NCBI GenBank assembly: GCA_016712525.1
Contig: JADJQX010000001.1
Span: 930,001 to 994,000 of the forward strand
DNA: 64,000 nt
Direction: 5' to 3'
Source: Myxococcales bacterium
Lineage (GTDB): Bacteria > Myxococcota_A > Polyangia > Polyangiales > Polyangiaceae
The translations under genes and the position numbers were made by a program. The notes under the pieces were generated by a model. The model was given only the letters and a program-made list of their open reading frames with translations. It was not told where the DNA came from and made no database searches. Numbering within the stretch: position 1 is the first letter of the stretch; each line of letters begins with the position of its first letter. Positions 1 to 7,136 of the stretch are shown piece after piece.

Positions 1-633
1 GAGCTTGGTGGACACGATCTCGTGCGCGGGCACCTCCAGCCCGGAGGCACGCGTCCACGCCATCGTCGCGCGCTCGACCTCCACGAGGCTCGCCTCGCCT
101 CCCGAGCCGGAGAACGCTCCGGGGAGCTTCACGAGGTACTGCCGTGCCCCCTTCGTGGCTCCGAGGACGAAGCCGCTCCGAACGAGCGACATCGAGAATT
201 TGAGCTGCATGCCGGCCACGGAGGAGAACCGGAGGCGATCGTCCGTCGCGGACGGAGCCTCGAGCTCGGGGCCGGAGTCGCTCGTGTCGACGGGGCGAGC
301 TTCGACGCCGCCGGGGAGATCGTGGCCGAGGGCAGCCAGAAGGCGGAACGACTGGGTCTCCCGAATGCCGAGCCGCGCACAGAGGTACTGCCTGAGCTTC
401 TTCGGCGCGTGAGGATCGTACTCCGGGAGCAGGTTCTCGAACCATGCCGGCATGGTGCCGCCGGCCTCGACGAGCGTGCTCCGCAGCGGAACGTGGGCCG
501 ACAACCGGGGAACGTTCTCCTTCGCCCAGGCCTCGTCGGGCGTCCAAACCACGCGGCCGTCCCGGTGATGCTCGAGGTGCCCGACCGTCCTCCCGGGGAG
601 CGTCACGCGCAGTCGCGTCACGCGCGCGCTCAC
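1..633 (-). CDS. HipA-family serine/threonine kinase toxin (N-terminal 211 residues, cut by window edge)
   Basis: The first 211 codons of a HipA-like kinase are present; the rest lies outside the window. Translation shows the HipA N-terminal layout: a segment with MPAWFENLLPE (HipA members have F.NLLPEG), then LCARLGIRE, a small domain with GHDLPGGVEARPV, and the hallmark VAGMQLKFS followed by QYLVKLPGA, the start of the kinase core. HipA kinases phosphorylate glutamyl-tRNA synthetase or other targets and cause growth arrest. The start is a GTG inside the stop of the DUF262 gene (GTGA, 4-bp overlap), as in the other overlaps of this array. No HipB-type HTH antitoxin gene lies immediately upstream, which is unusual. 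The catalytic residues cannot be checked because they are off the window. Confidence 0.85.
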   Translation of the reverse strand, partial: MSARVTRLRVTLPGRTVGHLEHHRDGRVVWTPDEAWAKENVPRLSAHVPLRSTLVEAGGTMPAWFENLLPEYDPHAPKKLRQYLCARLGIRETQSFRLLAALGHDLPGGVEARPVDTSDSGPELEAPSATDDRLRFSSVAGMQLKFSMSLVRSGFVLGATKGARQYLVKLPGAFSGSGGEASLVEVERATMAWTRASGLEVPAHEIVSTKL

Positions 634-2312
634 GTGGCGAGCTCCACGTAGTGCTCGATGGGTCGCCAAACCGGCTCGTCGTACCCCGCGCGCGCGTTCA
701 GGAACGAGGCGACATCGGCGCGGAGGCGCGCTCCACGGTGACGGAGTAGCGCCTGATAGTCCTTCTCCTTGAGCATCTGGAGCGCGACCTCGTCGAGCAG
801 GTGGCTCTCCAGCATGGCGCGATCCCGTGACCACCTTAGTTTGCGCAGGACTCCACCGAGACCGGAGTGGCGCCAGTCCAGCAGAACGCGATTTGCTGCC
901 GTTTTCGCGAGGGCTCGCGCGTCGGGATCGAGGCGATCCCACTCGGAGCTCCGGACGATCTCGCGGGCCACCCTCTCACCCAACCCGATCAAGCTGCGGA
1001 GATGCACCGGCCCATCGTGATCACGAGGCCCCTTCTCGAGGAGCACGAGCAGCTCGACACGGCTCGCCGCGCTGCGCGCGTGAAATGGCCGGAGCTCCCA
1101 GCTCGCCTCGCGCCGCTCCCCGACCTTGGCCACGAGGGCGTCGAGCGAATCGCGTTCGTCGTCTCCGATGGCCTGCACCTGCCACCGGAGCAGGCTCACC
1201 GCGGCCCGCTCGTGTGTGCCGGTCACGATACCTCGCCATACCCACTGCGCCAGGCGCGCGCGCGTGGCCGGAGCCGGCTCGGGGAAGCGGTGGAAGAACT
1301 TCGCGAGGATGACGAACACCACCGGATAGGGGAGCACGGCGTACGCCGGAATGCCGGGCCCCGGCTCGGGGTCGTCCGGGCGGGCCTGGAGGAAGGCTAC
1401 GGTCCGGCGAAGCGCGGGAACGGCATCGGCCTCGGAGACGAGCCGGCGCGCCGCCTCCTCGCCCAGGCGTTCGAGACGCTGCGTCGGATCGTGCCCGCTC
1501 ATGGCGAGCAACGCCTTCAACGCCTCGGGCCGCGGCGGCTCACCGAACCCGTCGACGTCGCACGCGGATTGGAGGCGAGCGAGGAGCGACGGTGCCCGAG
1601 CTCCCACGTCGAGCTCGGGCCCGGCGGGGGAGCCAAGCAACGCGTCAAACACCTCGTCGGCGCGCATGGGTGCCCCGGAGCTGTTGAGGCGCGCAAACAC
1701 CCCACGGAGCGGTCGAGGGTCGTCCGTCTCCATGACGTACGCGGGGAGGGAGTAGTCCAAGATGCGCTGCTGCACCTGCTCGACGTGCTCTTGCTGATCC
1801 TCGCTCAAGGCGCATCCACGGAACCAACGCCCGAGGCGGCGGAGGTCCCCGAGCACCGCCGCAGGCACGGCGAACCCGGCGCGCGGCGGGACCTTCTTGT
1901 CCGCTTGGAACTCGCGCGAGTCGGGCCAGTAGCTCACGGCCCACCGAGGGTCACCGCCGTGATCCAGCTCGGAGAGACTCGCTGCGAGGGCCACCGTGCG
2001 CTGCTGACCGTCGACGATGTAGAAGCCGTCGTTCTGCGCGGGGACGTCGAGGTTCGCGGCCCCGATGCGCACGGCCCCTGCGGGGAGGTTCTGCTGCTTC
2101 CAGAAGAGGAGCGCGCCCACGGGATAGCCGCGAAGGAGGCTGTCGAAGAGCTTCACCACGTCGTCCACGCCCCAGCGGAGAGGACGCTGGAAGCTCGGCA
2201 CCCGCACGCGGCCCGCCACGACCCGCGCGACGAGGTCGCGGACGGTGAGCGTCGTCGCAGCGGGGGGCCGCTCGAGAGGCTCGTGCAGAGAGCGCGGCGA
2301 CGTGGCTGCCAT
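630..2312 (-). CDS. DUF262 (GmrS/ParB-fold) protein
   Basis: A 560-residue protein. Residues about 24-110 carry the DUF262 signature: RVRVPSFQRPLRWG, then LFDSLLRGYPVGALLFWK, then IVDGQQRT, the DGQQR nucleotide-binding motif of the ParB/Srx-like fold. The C-terminal part (NRVLLDW, then DEVALQMLKEKDYQALL) matches the helical tail usual in full-length DUF262 proteins. I do not see the H..P nuclease motif of DUF1524, so a GmrSD-type DNase is not supported. DUF262 proteins are common in phage defence and cut or sense modified DNA or use NTPs. The ATG chosen follows the repeat-containing gap; an upstream reading-frame extension runs through the repeat and is rejected. The hipA-like gene overlaps its stop by 4 bp. 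Confidence 0.85.
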   Translation of the reverse strand: MAATSPRSLHEPLERPPAATTLTVRDLVARVVAGRVRVPSFQRPLRWGVDDVVKLFDSLLRGYPVGALLFWKQQNLPAGAVRIGAANLDVPAQNDGFYIVDGQQRTVALAASLSELDHGGDPRWAVSYWPDSREFQADKKVPPRAGFAVPAAVLGDLRRLGRWFRGCALSEDQQEHVEQVQQRILDYSLPAYVMETDDPRPLRGVFARLNSSGAPMRADEVFDALLGSPAGPELDVGARAPSLLARLQSACDVDGFGEPPRPEALKALLAMSGHDPTQRLERLGEEAARRLVSEADAVPALRRTVAFLQARPDDPEPGPGIPAYAVLPYPVVFVILAKFFHRFPEPAPATRARLAQWVWRGIVTGTHERAAVSLLRWQVQAIGDDERDSLDALVAKVGERREASWELRPFHARSAASRVELLVLLEKGPRDHDGPVHLRSLIGLGERVAREIVRSSEWDRLDPDARALAKTAANRVLLDWRHSGLGGVLRKLRWSRDRAMLESHLLDEVALQMLKEKDYQALLRHRGARLRADVASFLNARAGYDEPVWRPIEHYVELAT

Positions 2313-2355
2313 GCCGAGGATCCTACCCCCTGTGGCGCCCCGGAGGAACCGGCCG

Positions 2356-2397
2356 AAGCATCGCCGGCGATGCTTCGAGGCATCGCCGGCGATGCTT
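2356..2397. repeat. Two copies of a 22-bp palindromic intergenic repeat
   Basis: Two copies of the perfect palindrome GCATCGCCGGCGATGC, separated by TTCGAG, so the unit length is 22 bp. The block ends 1-2 bases from the stop codon of the unknown gene at 2399-3100 and fills the gap before the DUF262 gene. The transcript can fold as one or two strong hairpins, so it may attenuate or process the message between the two halves of the array. The same block occurs at 13849-13890. Confidence 0.85.
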
Positions 2398-2398
2398 T

Positions 2399-3100
2399 TC
2401 AAACTTCGCGGAGCAGCTTCGCCAACGCGCGAAAGCCTGCTCGCGGCAAGAACCGCAAGGCAAAGCCACACGGTTGCCCCGGCTTGGTCGCGACCGCGCG
2501 CACCTCGACGTCGAACCCGGCGGCGGCCATTCCCTTCTCGAGCTTCTCGGCCGTCGCGCGCTCCTCGGGCGTCGTCGTCTTCCCCATGGGCCGCTTCGTT
2601 TGCGCTTTGGGTTGCGCCTTGGCGCGAATGGCCTTTGCGGCCTCTTCGACCTTGCGCGCAGAGGCCCCCTTGCCGAGCTTCACGGCGCCCTTCGTCAGCC
2701 CCTTGCGCAGGAGCTCGGTCGGGGTGTCGTCCTCCGGCGTGGCTTTGGCGAGGTCGAGAAACGCGATGGCGCGGCGCTGCGACCCGAGCTCGAGCGCCGC
2801 CTCCCGCGAGAGCTCCGTCGCGACGCGGATCGCCCCCATGACGAACGCCTCCGAGAGCCCACACTCTTTGGTGCACAGCGCCGCGAACGAGGTGTACCCG
2901 AGCGCCGCTTCGGCCTTCATCGCCCGAAGCTCCGAGAGGTCGCGCCCCAGGTCCCAGTAAGCACCCGCGAGAGTGCGCTTGCGATCTCGGATGGAGATGA
3001 GCAACGCGGTAGCGCGGTCACGCTTGCGAGCCAAAGCGGTGGAAGCGGCCTTCTTCGCGTTGGCCGCGAGCTTGGACGGGAGCTTGGAGGTGGTGATCAT
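2399..3100 (-). CDS. Helical protein of unknown function, linked to STAND operon
   Basis: A 233-residue basic protein. The N-terminal 30 residues are rich in Lys and Ala. Residues about 30-130 form predicted helices with LAGAYWDLGRDLSEL, LGYTSFAALCTKECGLSE and SQRRAIAFLDLAKATPEDD; this layout recalls a family of hypothetical proteins I associate with myxobacteria, with a segment that could be a small HTH (GYTSFAALCTKECGLSEAF). A Lys/Ala/Thr-rich linker (about 150-180) is followed by a short C-terminal domain (AAGFDVEVRAVATKPGQPC) ending in FRALAKLLREV. The ATG overlaps the stop of the large STAND gene (ATGA), so the two are probably translationally coupled. Function not known; a DNA-binding or adaptor role is only a guess. 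Confidence 0.75.
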   Translation of the reverse strand: MITTSKLPSKLAANAKKAASTALARKRDRATALLISIRDRKRTLAGAYWDLGRDLSELRAMKAEAALGYTSFAALCTKECGLSEAFVMGAIRVATELSREAALELGSQRRAIAFLDLAKATPEDDTPTELLRKGLTKGAVKLGKGASARKVEEAAKAIRAKAQPKAQTKRPMGKTTTPEERATAEKLEKGMAAAGFDVEVRAVATKPGQPCGFALRFLPRAGFRALAKLLREV

Positions 3101-5193
3101 GGGTCGTTGGATCCGGGCTTAGGGGGGGAAGGAGAGGCTGCGTCGGGGGCCGGGGGGGCTGCGTCGGGTACGGGGGCGGCTGCCTCGGGAACGGCTGTGT
3201 TGGACGTGGTGGGGCTCGCCACAACGGTCGTGACGGTAAGGGGCCTGAGCGCCTTCAGGACGCTGGACACCGTGGACCTCACCTCCGCGCTGCCTCCGTC
3301 CTGATGCACACGCTCCTGACATTCCAGCGCCCTGACGACGGCGTCGAGGCGAAGTTTCTCGGAAACCCCGCCATCCAGCTGGGTTTCCATAGCGCTGATG
3401 CACCCTTGGTGCCCCTGCTTGCGGGCTTCAAGGGCTTCCTTCGCGCGGTTCTGCGCCTGCTGCATGGCGTTCAACGCGGCCATGGCGGCCTTCTCGACAG
3501 CTTCGGCGGATTCCACCTTGGCCCTTGCCGCCGCAAGCGCCTCCTCGTGCTCTTTTTTGCTCTTGGTCGCGTCACGTTCAACCCGCTTGAGCTCGGCCTT
3601 GGCACGATCGAGATCCGAGGTCGCCGCTCCGAGCCTTCCGCTGAGCTCCGCCTCCGCCTCCGCCGCCTCCGCCTCCGCCTTCGCCTTCGCCTTCTCCGCC
3701 TCCGCCTCCGCCTCCGCCGCCTTCGCCTCCGCCTCCGCCGCCTTCGCCTCCGCCTCCGCCGCCTTCGCCTTCTCCGCCTTCGCCGCCTCCGCCTCCGCCT
3801 CCGCCGCCGCCAGCTTCGTCCCCACCACAGCCCCAACACCAACCAGCACGAAGAATGCCGCCATCAAACCAACCCCCCAGCGCCCCCGGCGGGCCCGTTG
3901 AAGCTCCTTCGAAAGCACCCGACGAAACGCGGCCTCGGCGATCGACAACTTCGCCGAGCGGCCCTCCAGCCACTGCGCGACCCGCTCTCCGAGCTCACCC
4001 GCCGGCAACACGCCCGCTGTGCCCCACTCGTAGACGAGCTGCAGATGCGGACGATGCTCGACCAACTTGCCCCACTCGACGGAGCGCCACGCGGCCCTCC
4101 TCCTCGACGGGAGGGCCGCTTTTCCTCCGAACACGTAGTCCAGGATCGGGTTTCGGCCCTCCAGCTTCCACGCGCCGTCGGCGTCGCGCGCGCGAAGTGT
4201 CGCTGGCGACGCCACCAAACCATGCTCCACGAGGGCGAGCACGGGCGGGGAGTCCTCGGCCACGAGCCCGGGCACCCGAGCTTGGAGAGCCTCGGCTTGG
4301 CCGTTCATCAACGCGCGGTACACGATCAGCGCATCCACACGGTCTCTCACGGGCCGGTGCTCGAAATCCTTGTGCACGACCTCGACAAGCTGCGAGGGCG
4401 TGCCTTGGTAGCCTACGCTCGCGGACGCCGCGAAGAAAATGAGGTCGGCCGCCCGCTCGACCGAGAGCACCTCCTCGCTCCCAACGTGGCCGCCCTCGTG
4501 AGCGAGGAGGAGACACATCGTGAGGTAGGGGTGCCCCTGGGTGAGCTGGAAGACCTGGCGCACGTACGCGTCGCCGAACCGAGCCGACAGCCCGGCCAGG
4601 TCGGCGAGCGAGAAATCTGGCAGATCGAACGGCCGGGCACCCGCGAAGCGCGCATCGTACCCGGGAGCATCACGAAGCGGGTGGCGCGTGCCCGTGAGAA
4701 CGAGCGTGAAGCCGGTCTCGCGCTGCACCGCGTCCAGCGTGTCGAGTACCTCGCGCGCGTCCTCCACCTCCGCGATGTCCTCGATATCGTCGAGCAGAAG
4801 GACCGCCGGCCCACCGGGCGCATTCGAGGCAAAGGCCCGGAGCTCGGCGCCAAAGAAATCCAGCACCGACCCCTCGGATGGCATCGTTCCCACCGCCCCC
4901 CGGCTCAACTTGGCCTCGCGGTGCAACGCCGCCACGAACCGGCGCACGAACTCGCGGGTGCTCGCGACCTTGGCGGTCTTCAGAACGAAAAGAGCGACGC
5001 GCCGCTCCTGCTCCAGGAGCGTGGCCTTCGCGCGGAGCAGCAAGCTCGTCTTCCCGAGCCGAGGGGGCCCGACAAAGATCACCACGCCCCCGGTCTCGAG
5101 ACGCGCGAGGAAGGCTTTGTCCTGCAAGTCCCGGGGTATGGCAAGGTCCAACCGTGCGTTCACGGCGCCACCGGTTGGGATTTTGGGACTCAC
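3097..5193 (-). CDS. STAND/AAA-like ATPase with transmembrane helix and coiled-coil tail
   Basis: A 698-residue protein. Walker A is GPPRLGKTS (about 42-50), Walker B is VLLLDDIED (131-139), a sensor-like strand is FTLVLTGTRHPL, and the QGHPYLT motif (219-225) is typical of AAA_35/nSTAND ATPases. After a winged-helix-like region, a single membrane helix lies at about 438-460, followed by a long Ala/Glu/Lys coiled coil (about 462-600) and a Pro/Ala-rich end. I chose the GTG start, not the ATG six codons upstream, because it overlaps the preceding stop by 4 bp and gives the N-terminus MSPKI, the same as the neighbouring paralogue. STAND proteins are switch ATPases that sense invaders and trigger an effector; no enzyme effector domain is visible, so the membrane/coiled-coil part may be the effector. 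Confidence 0.85.
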   Translation of the reverse strand: MSPKIPTGGAVNARLDLAIPRDLQDKAFLARLETGGVVIFVGPPRLGKTSLLLRAKATLLEQERRVALFVLKTAKVASTREFVRRFVAALHREAKLSRGAVGTMPSEGSVLDFFGAELRAFASNAPGGPAVLLLDDIEDIAEVEDAREVLDTLDAVQRETGFTLVLTGTRHPLRDAPGYDARFAGARPFDLPDFSLADLAGLSARFGDAYVRQVFQLTQGHPYLTMCLLLAHEGGHVGSEEVLSVERAADLIFFAASASVGYQGTPSQLVEVVHKDFEHRPVRDRVDALIVYRALMNGQAEALQARVPGLVAEDSPPVLALVEHGLVASPATLRARDADGAWKLEGRNPILDYVFGGKAALPSRRRAAWRSVEWGKLVEHRPHLQLVYEWGTAGVLPAGELGERVAQWLEGRSAKLSIAEAAFRRVLSKELQRARRGRWGVGLMAAFFVLVGVGAVVGTKLAAAEAEAEAAKAEKAKAAEAEAKAAEAEAKAAEAEAEAEKAKAKAEAEAAEAEAELSGRLGAATSDLDRAKAELKRVERDATKSKKEHEEALAAARAKVESAEAVEKAAMAALNAMQQAQNRAKEALEARKQGHQGCISAMETQLDGGVSEKLRLDAVVRALECQERVHQDGGSAEVRSTVSSVLKALRPLTVTTVVASPTTSNTAVPEAAAPVPDAAPPAPDAASPSPPKPGSNDP

Positions 5194-6059
5194 CGTAGCC
5201 GCCCGATCCAATCCGCTACAGCACCGTAGGGGACGGGCGGGCTGCCAGGCCGCACGATGCCGCCCACCTCGAGCGCGAACGTGGCCCGGTTCGCCGGCCG
5301 TTGCTCGAGCTCGACCGCCTCCTTAGCGGCGCGAAGAAGCTCGGGCTCCTGCAGCCACTCCCAAGCCGCCCGAAAAAACGGAGCCAGCGGGCCGTCGTCG
5401 TCCGACGACGTGCAGATCGCCCGTTCGAGCGAGCTCCCCTGTTCAACGGCCGCAAAGAGAAGCTTCGTGAGGTACGGATGGCCGCCCACTCGGTCACGCA
5501 GCGCCTCGAGCTCGCCGTGCGCAAAGTCGACGCCCCATAGCCTCCCGAACGCACGAGTCCCCTCCGCGGACAGATCGCCGATCGTGCACTCTGGGAGCCG
5601 CATGGCCCAATACGCCTCCGAACCGAGCTCCACGAACGGGATGTGGCTCGTCACCACGAGCCTGACGTGGGCTCGCACCTCGGGCTCGTCGAACGCACCG
5701 AGCAGCTGACCAAGCACCTCACCGCGGGCACGGGCGCCATCCTCCCCCGACTCAAAGGGGCTCATCGCCTGACCATCCGTCACGTGGAGCACGACCGGTC
5801 GCTCTGACGAGCCCCTGCGGGCGGCGTGGCGAACGGCCTCTCCCACCGACGCGAGCTCGGCCCCGCCAAGCTCGTACAGCCGAGCCGGATCCCGCAGCGA
5901 AACCGGCGCGACGCTCACGCCGAGCCGGCCGAGCAGGGCCGACTTGCCGAAGAACCGCGGACCCGAGAGGAAGACGAGGCGCCCCCTCTCCAGAAAGCCC
6001 CGCGCCCGCTCCTCCACGGCACGCACGAGCCATCGGGGAGCGTTGATCTTCGGGCTCAT
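5190..6059 (-). CDS. Small STAND/AAA_35-like ATPase, downstream copy of a tandem pair
   Basis: A 289-residue protein made almost entirely of the ATPase core. Walker A is GPRFFGKSA (about 33-41). The Walker B position (PVVLHVTDGQA) is unusual: a single Asp without the usual DD/DE, so hydrolysis may be weak. A sensor-like strand LVVTSHIPF and the GGHPYLTKLLF motif follow. The protein lacks any added C-terminal effector domain. It is nearly identical to the gene immediately upstream, apart from the N-terminus, scattered substitutions and one missing Leu codon (ARLYELGG against ARLLYELGG). Its ATG overlaps the upstream stop by 4 bp (ATGA), and its stop overlaps the GTG of the larger ATPase. Confidence 0.85.
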   Translation of the reverse strand: MSPKINAPRWLVRAVEERARGFLERGRLVFLSGPRFFGKSALLGRLGVSVAPVSLRDPARLYELGGAELASVGEAVRHAARRGSSERPVVLHVTDGQAMSPFESGEDGARARGEVLGQLLGAFDEPEVRAHVRLVVTSHIPFVELGSEAYWAMRLPECTIGDLSAEGTRAFGRLWGVDFAHGELEALRDRVGGHPYLTKLLFAAVEQGSSLERAICTSSDDDGPLAPFFRAAWEWLQEPELLRAAKEAVELEQRPANRATFALEVGGIVRPGSPPVPYGAVADWIGRLR

Positions 6060-6946
6060 CGTAGCCGCCGGATCCAATCCGCTACGGCACCGTAGGGGAC
6101 GGGCGGGCTGCCAGGACGGACGATGCCGCCCACCGCGAGCGCGAAGGTGGCGAGCGTCGTCGGCCGTTGCGCGAGCTCGACCGCCTCCTTGGCGGCGCGA
6201 AGAAGCTCGGGCTCCCGCAGCCACTCCCAAGCCGCCCGAAAAAACGGAGCCAGCGGGCCGTCGTCGTCCGACGACGTGGCGATCGCCCGTTCGAGCGAGT
6301 GCCCCTGCGCAACGGCCGCAAAGAGAAGCTTCGTGAGGTACGGATGGCCGCCCACTCGGTCACGCAGCGCCTCGAGCTCGCCGACCGCGAAGTCGACTCC
6401 CCATAGCCTCCCGAACGCACGGGTCTCCTCCGCGGACAAATCGCCGATCGTGCACTCTGGGAGCCGCATGGCCCAATACGCCTCCGAACCGAGCTCCACG
6501 AACGGGATGTGGCTCGTCACCACGAGCCTGACGTGGGCTCGCACCTCGGGCTCGTCGAACGCACCGAGCAGCTGACCAAGCACCTCACCGCGTGCACGGG
6601 CGCCATCCTCCCCCGACTCGAAGGGGCTCATCGCCTGACCATCCGTCACGTGGAATACGACCGGTCGCTCTGACGAGCCCCTGCGGGCGGCGTGGCGAAC
6701 GGCCTCTCCCACCGACGCGAGCTCGGCCCCGCCAAGCTCGTACAGCAGCCGAGCTGGATCTCGCAGCGAAACCGGCGCGACGCTCACGCCCAGCCGGCCG
6801 AGCAGGGCCGATTTGCCGAAGAACCGCGGACCCGAGAGGAAGACGACGCGCCCGTTCTCCAGAAAGCCCCGAGCCCGCTCCTCCACGGCACGCACGAGCC
6901 ACGGCTCGCCATAGCCGGAAAGGGGAGCCTCTTCTTCGACCTCCAT
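6056..6946 (-). CDS. Small STAND/AAA_35-like ATPase, first gene of the minus-strand array
   Basis: A 296-residue paralogue of the next gene. Walker A is again GPRFFGKSA, the Walker B region reads VVFHVTDGQA, and GGHPYLTKLLF is kept. The N-terminus differs (MEVEEEAPLSGYGEP in place of MSPKINAPR), which suggests that the duplicated unit was joined to a different leader. The ATG at the right end is preferred because the conserved region starts 15 residues later and a further upstream extension has no similarity to the paralogue. It is divergent from rdrA with a 190-bp shared upstream region, so this gene probably leads an operon that continues through 2399 and perhaps to the HipA gene. Confidence 0.85.
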   Translation of the reverse strand: MEVEEEAPLSGYGEPWLVRAVEERARGFLENGRVVFLSGPRFFGKSALLGRLGVSVAPVSLRDPARLLYELGGAELASVGEAVRHAARRGSSERPVVFHVTDGQAMSPFESGEDGARARGEVLGQLLGAFDEPEVRAHVRLVVTSHIPFVELGSEAYWAMRLPECTIGDLSAEETRAFGRLWGVDFAVGELEALRDRVGGHPYLTKLLFAAVAQGHSLERAIATSSDDDGPLAPFFRAAWEWLREPELLRAAKEAVELAQRPTTLATFALAVGGIVRPGSPPVPYGAVADWIRRLR

Positions 6947-7136
6947 ACATGGGAGACTAACAGAATCCCGGCCGCGTTGATGGCTGCTGCCGCGCCACGA
7001 GAATGACGCGACGCTTCTGGCGCCAGCTTCGACGGCCCAACCTCCAGCGACCAGCGTCACCACAGGTGGGGTCCCATGACCGATTTTCGTGGCCGTCACC
7101 TCCGACGCTCGCTTACGCTCGAAGCTAGGGGTACCC
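6947..7136. promoter_or_regulatory. Divergent intergenic region between STAND operon and rdrA
   Basis: This 190-bp gap must hold the promoters of both the RADAR operon and the minus-strand array. It contains a perfect 10-bp palindrome CTGGCGCCAG at 7017-7026, a possible operator. AGGGG lies 6-7 bases before the rdrA ATG and is a plausible ribosome-binding site. No clear -35/-10 pair is visible, as is usual in high-GC genomes. Confidence 0.4.

Noticed and set aside
630..2876. DUF262 start extended to 2876 (748 codons)
   Set aside because: The extension runs through the palindromic repeat and into the neighbouring gene; the ATG at 2312 matches the domain start.
867..2960. A 697-codon open frame on the plus strand opposite the DUF262 and unknown genes
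   Set aside because: A GC-rich shadow: composition is Arg/Gly/Ala/Leu-heavy with no motif, while the opposite strand has clear DUF262 signatures.
3471..3842. A minus-strand frame that is almost pure Arg, and a Gly/Glu-rich one nearby
   Set aside because: Other frames of the AE-rich coiled coil of the STAND gene; low-complexity codon repeats cause them.
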